Positions 1 to 4,297 of a stretch of DNA of 6,501 bases are shown here, piece by piece. The notes under the pieces were generated by a model that saw only the letters and a list, made by a program, of their open reading frames with translations, ran no database searches and was not told where the DNA came from. The stretch covers positions 1 to 6,501 of the forward strand of contig JAEERZ010000129.1 in assembly GCA_016286075.1 (NCBI GenBank), in the 5' to 3' direction. Source of the stretch: Selenomonadaceae bacterium (GTDB lineage: Bacteria; Bacillota; Negativicutes; Selenomonadales; Selenomonadaceae). Made by a program: the position numbers and the translations under genes. Within the stretch, counting starts at the first letter, position 1; each line of letters opens with the position of its first letter.

Positions 1-512
1 GCGTTGCCCAACACCGAAAGGAGCTTAACCAACGGCGCATTCGCCATATCCGGCGCGACTTTCAGCCAGACGCCCAAAACGCCCGTAATGAGTCCGCAGG
101 CGATGAAGCCGGAAATCAGCGGCAGAAAAATACTGGCGATACGGCGAAACAAGAGCTTGATCGGCGTCGCGTTTTTCGCGCGAATCGCCGCTTGCAGGGC
201 CTTCCCATCCCCGACCGTCGCAGACACAGGTTTTTTTTGCGCTGTTTTCCGGTCGGCTTCCAAAAGCTTCCTCACTTCGTCCGCCACCGCCTGCGCGCGG
301 CCCGGCCCCAGCACGATCTGAAACTCATCCCCGACGTCAAGGGCGCCGATCACGCCCTTGACGCCCTTGACCGCCGCCACAAGCGCCGCGTCTTTTCTCA
401 CCAGCCGCACGCGAAGCCGCGTCATGCAGTTCGTCGCCTGCAGGATATTATCCGCGCGCCCGAGCCGTTCATAAAGCTCCTGTGCGATTCTTGCCTGTTC
501 TGCGTCAGCCAT
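1..512 (-). CDS. murP: PTS sugar permease EIIBC, MurP-like (5' part, truncated by window edge)
   Basis: This is the first 170 codons of a phosphotransferase-system permease that imports and phosphorylates a sugar at the inner membrane. Residues about 8-86 form an EIIB domain: NCMTRLR at 28-34 carries the phosphorylated Cys29, followed by KGVKGVI (49-55) and QIVLGPG (65-71). A polar Lys/Ala-rich linker (about 87-115) leads into the EIIC domain, whose first membrane helix is about 126-150 (IFLPLISGFIACGLI). The NCMTRLR signature and the GVKGVI/VLGPG pattern resemble E. coli MurP (N-acetylmuramic acid) more than sucrose or trehalose permeases, which usually have HCATRLR-like motifs. No EIIA domain is visible, as in MurP, which borrows one. 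The ATG at 512 is preceded by GGGAGGA (517-523). The hydrolase gene upstream ends 15 bp away, so the two are probably co-transcribed. EIIBC identity is firm; substrate and symbol are inferred from motif resemblance. Confidence 0.87.
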   Translation of the reverse strand, partial: MADAEQARIAQELYERLGRADNILQATNCMTRLRVRLVRKDAALVAAVKGVKGVIGALDVGDEFQIVLGPGRAQAVADEVRKLLEADRKTAQKKPVSATVGDGKALQAAIRAKNATPIKLLFRRIASIFLPLISGFIACGLITGVLGVWLKVAPDMANAPLVKLLSVLGN

Positions 513-527
513 TCTGTCCTCCCAGCC

Positions 528-1520
528 TCACGCCGCGTCGTCCTCCTCATTCTCTCCGGAGAAATACGCCTCGATGCGCGCCGCCACGTTCTCCTGCAAA
601 TTCCGATAGAAGAATTGATAATCGTAAATGTGATAGACGCCCTGCGGGAAAATCGAAAGCCCCGACGGATACGCCTCCGGCGAAACGTCCGGCGCCTTCA
701 GCGCGCCGCGCTTCATGTCGATATACGCGCCCGTCAGATGCGGGATCTCCTTGACAATATTGCCGCTGACGTCGACGAAGCACGCGCCTTTGTTCAGGCT
801 CTTGTCCGCCTCTTTCCAGTCGGTGCGCCAGTTCAGCGGATTGATGGCCAGCGCCCGCACTCCCTCAGGGATAATCGGCGACCACGCCACCGACGGCTCC
901 TCGGTATTGAACGTGACGATAACGCCCGTGTCCCGCTCGCCCTCGGCAAAATGCAGATACGGCGCGGCGCGAAGCTCCTCCACCGTCACGCGCCATCCAA
1001 TCGGATACGCGGCCACAAGCCTGTCCTGCAATTCCTCGTCGCGGAAAAACTCCTTCATCAGCCGCAGCACATGATCGGCGCCCTGGGAAAAGCCCGCCAA
1101 GATGAACGGCCGCCCGTCGTTATACTTCATGAGATAATAGAGGAACGCCGCGCGGACGTCTTTGTAAGCGAGCTTCAAATACTTCTCGCCCTCCGCCGCC
1201 GGCAGCTCGTAAGTCGAAAGCGCCGCCATGCCGTAATACGGCGCGAAAAAGCGCGCGTTGCCGTCGTAAATGCCGCGCTCCATGTTCACCGCCCCGACGA
1301 AATTCGCCCGCGCCTGCATATCGGCGAAATCCATATTGTGATTATCACTATTTCCGAAAAGCACCGCCGGGCAGACGAAGAACACGTCCACCGGCTTCGA
1401 GCTGTCGCCCGACTCGCAGTAAGCCCAGTTCTCCGGTCGGCTGTAATCCGCCGCCTCCGCCCGCCAGCCCGTCGCCGCGCATAGCAGCAGCGCGAGGAAT
1501 AAAATGATCGTCCTTCTCAT
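528..1520 (-). CDS. Secreted DUF3089-type alpha/beta hydrolase
   Basis: A 330-residue exported protein. Residues 1-23 are a signal peptide (MRRTIILFLALLLCAATG..., probable cleavage after AEA). The mature part begins with the strand VDVFFVCP (44-51), which corresponds to the DVFxVHPT start of the DUF3089 family. It has a nucleophile elbow GFSQG (143-147, Ser145), the family-typical AINPLNW (225-231), and near the C terminus VYHIYDYQFFY (295-305), whose His297 is a candidate catalytic base. DUF3089 proteins are predicted esterase- or lipase-like serine hydrolases with largely unknown substrates; the family call rests on these motifs. The ATG at 1520 was chosen over a GTG nine codons upstream because a perfect AAGGAGG lies 7 nt before it and the signal peptide starts directly there. 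It lies 15 bp upstream of the sugar permease gene, so a role in processing an envelope-derived sugar or ester is conceivable but unproven. Confidence 0.85.
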   Translation of the reverse strand: MRRTIILFLALLLCAATGWRAEAADYSRPENWAYCESGDSSKPVDVFFVCPAVLFGNSDNHNMDFADMQARANFVGAVNMERGIYDGNARFFAPYYGMAALSTYELPAAEGEKYLKLAYKDVRAAFLYYLMKYNDGRPFILAGFSQGADHVLRLMKEFFRDEELQDRLVAAYPIGWRVTVEELRAAPYLHFAEGERDTGVIVTFNTEEPSVAWSPIIPEGVRALAINPLNWRTDWKEADKSLNKGACFVDVSGNIVKEIPHLTGAYIDMKRGALKAPDVSPEAYPSGLSIFPQGVYHIYDYQFFYRNLQENVAARIEAYFSGENEEDDAA

Positions 1521-1527
1521 AACAACT

Positions 1528-1534
1528 CCTCCTT
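1528..1534 (-). promoter_or_regulatory. Ribosome binding site fixing the hydrolase start
   Basis: The minus strand reads AAGGAGG, then 7 nt, then ATG at 1520. This is a full Shine-Dalgarno match and decides the start in favour of 1520 over the upstream in-frame GTG at 1547, which would place nine non-signal-like residues before the signal peptide. Confidence 0.85.
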
Positions 1535-1612
1535 CTTTAGGAACCACTAAATAAGTCCATTCATGACCTTGCCTGACGAATAAGTCTTGGCATGGGTACG
1601 AATCTCAAAAAG

Positions 1613-2116
1613 TTACAGTCCCCCGCCCAGCGGCGACCGCAACGGTATAAAGAAAACGCTGTCAGCCACGTGATCCTGATGATCCTTCCATACGATTCTC
1701 TTTGGACCGACCATGTGAACGGTCCCCGTGCCGTTCTCATACAGGAGGTCCTCTTTATCTATATACTGCGGGCCGTAAGTCAGAAGGCAATGACGGCAAT
1801 CCTTATATTCCATGACGTGCTCGCCTGTCGGTTTGGCGGTCATCGTCCATATATCGACCAGTTTCGGGGTTCGATTGTAGCAGACCTCTATGCCGTACCA
1901 GCCCGGCTCGGCGTGGGTAACGGTAAATCGGAAGTTCCCTTCGGCTTCTTCTTCCCAGAATCCCACGAATTCGTCCGCCGTAAAAGCCGACGCTTTGTCT
2001 TCGACCGCCGCAGCCTGTACGGAATTCGGCATAGCGCAGGCGAATCCCGTCGGAAGCATGGCTGAAATTGCCGCAGCCAAAACGATTTTTCTTGCAAACG
2101 CAAAAACAGCCTTCAT
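1613..2116 (-). CDS. Small secreted protein of unknown function
   Basis: A 167-residue protein I do not recognise. The N terminus is basic and then hydrophobic (about 9-29), a signal peptide with likely signal peptidase I cleavage around VQA-AA (33-38). Cys27 does not sit in a convincing lipobox. The mature part is about 130 residues, rich in aromatics and short beta-like stretches: FWEEE (53-57), FRFTV (62-66), WYGIEV (73-78), VDIWTM (87-92), RIVWKD (140-145). It contains a CRHC pair (107-110) plus Cys79. A small extracytoplasmic beta-sheet fold is plausible, but no function can be given. The ATG at 2116 is preceded by GGAAGGG with 8 nt spacing; an in-frame GTG two codons upstream is too close to that site. 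It lies 92 bp upstream of the hydrolase gene on the same strand. The 5' flank (2117-2288) is AT-rich with only a weak promoter candidate (TTGCAA near 2207). Confidence 0.72.
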   Translation of the reverse strand: MKAVFAFARKIVLAAAISAMLPTGFACAMPNSVQAAAVEDKASAFTADEFVGFWEEEAEGNFRFTVTHAEPGWYGIEVCYNRTPKLVDIWTMTAKPTGEHVMEYKDCRHCLLTYGPQYIDKEDLLYENGTGTVHMVGPKRIVWKDHQDHVADSVFFIPLRSPLGGGL

Positions 2117-2288
2117 CTTCACATCCCTTCCTTTCCCGTTTCGTTTGTCTCTTTCATAGTCCGTGCCTTTTCCTCCATGAATATTTATTATTCGACAAAC
2201 ATTGCAAGGATTCCTGTCCCCCGCAAAAATTTATCGCGCCGTAACATGCAACCGAATAACAGCGCAACAGAACAATGCATCATTCCTG

Positions 2289-2305
2289 CAATGCGACTTG
2301 CATTG
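2289..2305. repeat. Inverted repeat at the toxin-antitoxin promoter
   Basis: CAATGC and GCATTG form perfect 6-bp half-sites separated by 5 bp. The right half overlaps the -35 hexamer of the promoter driving the DUF4258/zinc-finger pair. Toxin-antitoxin operons are commonly autoregulated through such palindromes, so this is a reasonable operator candidate. The antitoxin here has no visible helix-turn-helix domain, so the binder is unknown. A 6-bp palindrome can also occur by chance. Confidence 0.4.
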
Positions 2306-2331
2306 AAAAAACTTATCCTATACAATATGAT
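2303..2331 (+). promoter_or_regulatory. Sigma70-type promoter of the DUF4258/zinc-finger operon
   Basis: TTGAAA (2303-2308), a 17-bp spacer, then TATGAT (2326-2331): five of six consensus matches in each hexamer. The predicted start near 2338 gives a short leader of about 18 nt before the ATG at 2356, with a GGAGA ribosome binding site inside it. A second overlapping combination (TTGCAT with TACAAT at 2321-2326, also 17 bp apart) exists but fits less well. Confidence 0.6.
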
Positions 2332-2355
2332 AAACGATTCAAATTGGAGAATAAA

Positions 2356-2673
2356 ATGGATATTGATATTTACAAGAAGTTGTGCCATGATGAAACTATC
2401 GTTATGACAAGTCACGCACGGTATCGTCTTACAGAGCGGGATATTGCACTGGACGATGTGGAACAAGCAATATTGTCAGGAAAAATTATCGAGGAATATC
2501 CTGATGACATGCCGTTTCCAAGTTGTCTAATATTGGGAATGGCTGCCAATCATGCACCATTGCACGTTGTTGCAAGCTACGACAACGACTTTTTATATAT
2601 CATAACCGCATACTATCCCGACCCGGAAAAATGGTCGGAAGATTTTTCTACAAGAAAGGAGCCGGAAACATGA
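2356..2673 (+). CDS. DUF4258 protein, probable toxin of a toxin-antitoxin pair
   Basis: A 105-residue cytosolic protein with the DUF4258 pattern: TSHARYRLTERDI (18-30) with His20, Arg22, Arg24 and Arg28, then the helix DDVEQAILSGKIIEEY (33-48), the strand PSCLILG (55-61), the segment PLHVVA (68-73) and the C-terminal IITAYYPDPEKW (82-93). Small DUF4258 proteins are often encoded directly before YgiT/MqsA-type zinc-finger proteins and are thought to be RelE/MqsR-like RNA-targeting toxins; that activity is inferred from family and context. The start at 2356 has GGAGA 5 nt upstream and begins where family similarity begins; the frame is open 27 codons further upstream without a better site. Its stop overlaps the next gene's ATG (ATGA). 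Base composition is lower in GC than the flanking genes, consistent with acquisition by transfer. Confidence 0.82.
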   Translation: MDIDIYKKLCHDETIVMTSHARYRLTERDIALDDVEQAILSGKIIEEYPDDMPFPSCLILGMAANHAPLHVVASYDNDFLYIITAYYPDPEKWSEDFSTRKEPET

Positions 2674-2900
2674 AATGCTTAAAATGTACTGCTGACGCCG
2701 TAAAAAGTACCACAACCGACGTTACGGATTTAGGCGACTGCCTGATTATCATTCGGAACGTGCCTTGCTATAAGTGTACGGAATGCAACGAAGTCATGTA
2801 CACCGGCGACGTTATTCGTAAATTGGACGCAATCATTGCGAAGGCAAAGCAAACGCTGAACGAAATTTCGGTAATTGATTACGAAAAAAACGCGGCGTAA
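2670..2900 (+). CDS. YgiT/MqsA-type zinc-finger protein, probable antitoxin
   Basis: A 76-residue protein with two CxxC knuckles: Cys3/Cys6 (MKCLKC) and Cys36/Cys39 (KCTEC, followed by NE). The spacing, and the VPCYKCTECNEVMYTGDV segment (31-48), match the N-terminal zinc-binding half of MqsA/YgiT antitoxins. A helical tail follows (about 46-66). Full-length MqsA has about 130 residues with a C-terminal helix-turn-helix; that half is absent, so this is the short form that would bind the toxin but probably not DNA alone. The ATG overlaps the upstream stop by four bases (ATGA), and AAGGAG lies 8 nt before it, so translation is coupled to the DUF4258 gene. Toxin first and antitoxin second matches the mqsRA order. 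A terminator follows 7 bp after the stop. The antitoxin role is inferred from family and arrangement. Confidence 0.82.
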   Translation: MKCLKCTADAVKSTTTDVTDLGDCLIIIRNVPCYKCTECNEVMYTGDVIRKLDAIIAKAKQTLNEISVIDYEKNAA

Positions 2901-2907
2901 CTCTAAC

Positions 2908-2954
2908 AACAAAAATCTCCTCTCGGCATAAAACCGTGAGGAGATTTTTGTTTT
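2908..2954. terminator. Bidirectional intrinsic terminator between convergent operons
   Basis: Perfect 15-bp arms (2908-2922 and 2938-2952) flank a 15-nt loop, in which CGG and CCG can add three more pairs. The arms carry A5 on the left and T5 on the right, so either transcript forms a GC-containing stem ending in a U-rich tract. It starts 7 bp after the zinc-finger gene stop and ends 3-5 bp before the stop of the convergent 109-residue protein gene, so one element serves both operons. Confidence 0.88.
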
Positions 2955-2957
2955 CTC

Positions 2958-3287
2958 TTACTTCTTAGTGAGTTTCTTGTACCCCGCCCAATATTCCTCA
3001 ACAATCTTTTTCAAGTCCTGGGTGCCGATTTCACATTCCTTGCCCGAGATGTCGTCGCAGACCGTGGTCGTCTTCGGCGTGATCTCGAGGCTGAACACGT
3101 TTCCGGCGAAGGCGCCGGTCTTCTTTTTGCCGTCCGTCACTTCGCCCAGCGCGGCGATGATCTCCGCGCCGAAGTTCCGCGCCTCCCCCAACAGGAAGGT
3201 CGCCGCCAGTTCATATTTTTTATCCTCGAATTTCACGACGGGAAGCGGATTTTCTTTGCCCTCGATTTCAATCTTATATTTCAGCAT
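2958..3287 (-). CDS. Putative immunity protein for the EndoU lipoprotein (unrecognised family)
   Basis: A 109-residue protein without signal peptide or membrane segment, predicted cytosolic. I do not recognise the sequence. It begins with strand-like KYKIEIEG (3-10), continues through VVKFEDKKYELAATFLLGEA (17-36), a short helix AEIIAALGEV (41-50), a strand VFSLEIT (64-70), and ends in an amphipathic helix DLKKIVEEYWAGYKKL (91-106) with a basic tail. Two cysteines (77 and 85) are present. The ATG at 3287 is 3 bp after the EndoU gene stop, and its GGGGGA ribosome binding site lies inside the last codons of that gene, so the two are translationally coupled. A small cytosolic gene directly downstream of a secreted nuclease toxin is the classic position of an immunity gene; that role is inferred purely from context. 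The terminator at 2908-2954 ends the operon. Confidence 0.72.
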   Translation of the reverse strand: MLKYKIEIEGKENPLPVVKFEDKKYELAATFLLGEARNFGAEIIAALGEVTDGKKKTGAFAGNVFSLEITPKTTTVCDDISGKECEIGTQDLKKIVEEYWAGYKKLTKK

Positions 3288-3290
3288 GGC

Positions 3291-3905
3291 TCATTTCCCC
3301 CGATGGATTGGATAGGCCGTCAAGATTTTCTTGTGGTCGTCCAAATACATGTCGATTTCCAGCTTGCCCGCGTGCCCGATCCAGAGCGAGCCGCGCGGGT
3401 TCTTCGGGTCGTTTACCGCTTCCTTGTAGGCGGTGTTGATGGCGTCCACCACGTCCTGCGGCGACCAGTCTTCGGGATAGAAGGAGCTGAAACCATCCTT
3501 CTTCACGCCGTCCACTTCAACCTTCGCGGTGAATACGCCGTTCTCGTCCTTCTTGCCGCGCGTGCCGTCAAGAATGTGCCCTTTGCTGTCCCTGACGCGG
3601 CTGTAATGGTAGCCGGTGGCCTTGCCCTTCTTGTTGACGGTGCCGTCGAAGATATGCTCGAGACCGTTCCGGGAGAAGTTCTCGGTGTTCCTGAGCTTTT
3701 TGACGTCGCTCATGGTATAGCCGGCGTTCTTGTCTTTCTTGGCGTCGTCTTTCTTGTCCTGTTTTTGCGGCTTTTGCTGCTGCGTCTGCGCGGTCTGCGC
3801 CGAGCCGCCGGAAGACGCGCTCTTGCTCCCGCCGCAGCCCGCCGCAAAAACCATAAACGCCATCGCCGCGAAAACGGCAATCAACTTCAAAAAAGTACGT
3901 TTCAT
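3291..3905 (-). CDS. EndoU-family nuclease lipoprotein, probable antibacterial toxin
   Basis: A 204-residue protein. Residues 1-23 form a lipoprotein signal peptide ending in AAGC with lipidated Cys24, followed by a low-complexity Ser/Gln/Lys/Asp linker (25-60). Residues about 65-202 match the bacterial EndoU domain: EHIFDG with His84, GYHY with His100, a Lys pair (135-136) as candidates for the catalytic lysine, SFYPEDWS (141-148), and the C-terminal LTAYP (195-199) with the Thr/Tyr positions typical of EndoU. Bacterial EndoU domains are RNA-cleaving toxin modules found at C termini of CDI, LXG and other polymorphic toxins. This one has no delivery domain, only lipid anchor and linker, which is unusual. 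The ATG at 3905 is chosen because the signal peptide begins there and AAAGGA precedes it; the frame is open further upstream but passes through the promoter. Export as a lipoprotein and the nuclease family are well supported; target and delivery are unknown. Confidence 0.85.
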   Translation of the reverse strand: MKRTFLKLIAVFAAMAFMVFAAGCGGSKSASSGGSAQTAQTQQQKPQKQDKKDDAKKDKNAGYTMSDVKKLRNTENFSRNGLEHIFDGTVNKKGKATGYHYSRVRDSKGHILDGTRGKKDENGVFTAKVEVDGVKKDGFSSFYPEDWSPQDVVDAINTAYKEAVNDPKNPRGSLWIGHAGKLEIDMYLDDHKKILTAYPIHRGK

Positions 3906-3945
3906 ACGCGATTTTCCTTTCCGTAAAATGATACCATTCGCGTTT

Positions 3946-3974
3946 ATTATACTCTCCCTCCGCAGCCCTGACAA
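3946..3974 (-). promoter_or_regulatory. Sigma70-type promoter of the EndoU operon
   Basis: On the minus strand, TTGTCA (3974-3969), a 17-bp spacer and a perfect TATAAT (3951-3946). Transcription should start near 3939, leaving a leader of about 34 nt before the EndoU ATG. Near-consensus hexamers suggest substantial basal expression. It is divergent from the promoter at 4003-4031, with only 28 bp between the two -35 boxes. Confidence 0.72.
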
Positions 3975-4002
3975 GGGAAGCAAGCCCAAAGCCACATACA
4001 AA

Positions 4003-4031
4003 TTGACTTTTCCATTGTTTTGCAGTACACT
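4003..4031 (+). promoter_or_regulatory. Sigma70-type promoter for a candidate small RNA or leader
   Basis: TTGACT (4003-4008), a 17-bp spacer and TACACT (4026-4031), with a predicted start near 4038. No protein-coding frame with a ribosome binding site follows; instead an intrinsic terminator lies about 95 nt downstream. The short divergent region shared with the EndoU promoter could allow joint regulation. Confidence 0.55.
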
Positions 4032-4037
4032 AAATAT

Positions 4038-4164
4038 GCCGAAAGGGTGGAGCTTGGCATAAAAAGTGACGAAGCCCTGTATTCGGACGAGGGACGCGGA
4101 TGCCCGGACAGCCCCTCCCATAGAAATACCAAAGCACCCTGCAAAGCGCAAGGTGCTTTTTCTT
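4038..4164 (+). ncRNA. Candidate small RNA or attenuated leader upstream of the restriction-modification gene
   Basis: About 127 nt bounded by a good promoter and an intrinsic terminator, without a plausible gene. ATGCC (4036-4040) can pair with GGCAT (4056-4060) to make a 5' hairpin with a purine-rich loop containing AGGGTGG. CCCT (4075-4078) pairs with AGGG (4090-4093). The loop GGGTGG (4045-4050) can also pair, with one mismatch, to CCTCCC (4114-4119), giving a possible pseudoknot. CGGA(C/T) occurs three times (4084-4088, 4097-4101 region, 4105-4109). I could not match it to SRP RNA, 6S RNA, tmRNA or a common riboswitch by eye. It could be a stand-alone RNA, or a leader whose terminator limits read-through into the downstream gene, which also has its own promoter. 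Existence of a transcript is inferred from the signals only. Confidence 0.42.
4131..4164 (+). terminator. Intrinsic terminator after the candidate RNA
   Basis: AAAGCACC (4131-4138) pairs perfectly with GGTGCTTT (4152-4159). After one mismatch the stem continues with TGC/GCA (4140-4142 with 4148-4150), leaving a 5-nt loop. TTTTTCTT follows on the plus strand. It is oriented to stop transcription arriving from 4038, upstream of the restriction-modification gene. Confidence 0.75.
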
Positions 4165-4228
4165 ATTCCCAAAACTTTTATTCCACGCCCGACAACGGAG
4201 GGCGACTTGTGTATGCTGCTTGCTACGA

Positions 4229-4257
4229 TTGCGAAACTAAGGCAAAATTATTATAAT
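4229..4257 (+). promoter_or_regulatory. Sigma70-type promoter of the restriction-modification gene
   Basis: TTGCGA (4229-4234), a 17-bp spacer and a perfect TATAAT (4252-4257). The start near 4264 gives a leader of about 34 nt with GGGAGG (4288-4293) before the ATG at 4298. The -10 box and start site lie inside a tandem repeat that could be a regulator site. Confidence 0.6.
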
Positions 4258-4282
4258 ATCTTGCAGAATAATATTTGCACGA
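4253..4282 (+). repeat. Two tandem 15-bp imperfect repeats over the promoter
   Basis: ATAATATCTTGCAGA (4253-4267) is followed directly by ATAATATTTGCACGA (4268-4282). They share ATAATAT exactly and TTGCA with a one-base shift. The first copy overlaps the -10 box and the second the start of the transcript, a position suited to a repressor or control-protein site. No control-protein gene is seen in the window. Confidence 0.55.
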
Positions 4283-4297
4283 AAACGGGAGGAAATT

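Noticed and set aside
192..1484. Long open frame of 430 codons on the plus strand opposite the hydrolase gene
   Set aside because: Its product is Arg/His/Pro-rich low-information sequence with no motif, and it is antisense to a gene with signal peptide, GFSQG elbow and perfect ribosome binding site. It is a by-product of GC-rich codon use.
533..1520. Lipoprotein assignment for the hydrolase (Cys14 in the signal peptide)
   Set aside because: The residues before it are LLL, which lack the small residue at -1 required for a lipobox; the AEA site further on fits signal peptidase I.
1521..1547. GTG start at 1547 for the hydrolase
   Set aside because: It would add nine non-hydrophobic residues before the signal peptide. 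The AAGGAGG at 1528-1534 is spaced for the ATG at 1520.
1550..1587. Direct repeat AATAAGTC (1550-1557 and 1579-1586) upstream of the hydrolase gene
   Set aside because: Only 8 bp long, with no clear promoter around it; chance occurrence is likely, so no operator is claimed.
2117..2122. GTG start at 2122 for the small secreted protein
   Set aside because: Only 2 nt separate it from GGAAGGG; the ATG at 2116 has proper 8-nt spacing and keeps the signal peptide intact.
2188..2466. Minus-strand open frame opposite the start of the DUF4258 gene
   Set aside because: It is antisense to the promoter and the conserved DUF4258 N terminus, is rich in Cys/Ile/Phe without motifs, and lacks a ribosome binding site.
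4044..4050. AGGGTGG resembling the T-box riboswitch tail motif
   Set aside because: In T-boxes this motif lies near the 3' end, after a specifier loop and AG-bulge stem. Here it is a few nt from the transcript start, with no such upstream structure, and the downstream gene is not amino-acid related.
4036..4062. Tiny open frame of eight codons (MPKGWSLA) at the start of the candidate RNA
   Set aside because: Its ATG lies at or before the predicted transcript start and has no ribosome binding site. It coincides with the stem ATGCC/GGCAT.
3906..4172. N-terminal extension of the EndoU protein to 4172
   Set aside because: The frame is open, but the extension runs through the promoter at 3946-3974, and the lipoprotein signal peptide begins exactly at the ATG at 3905.
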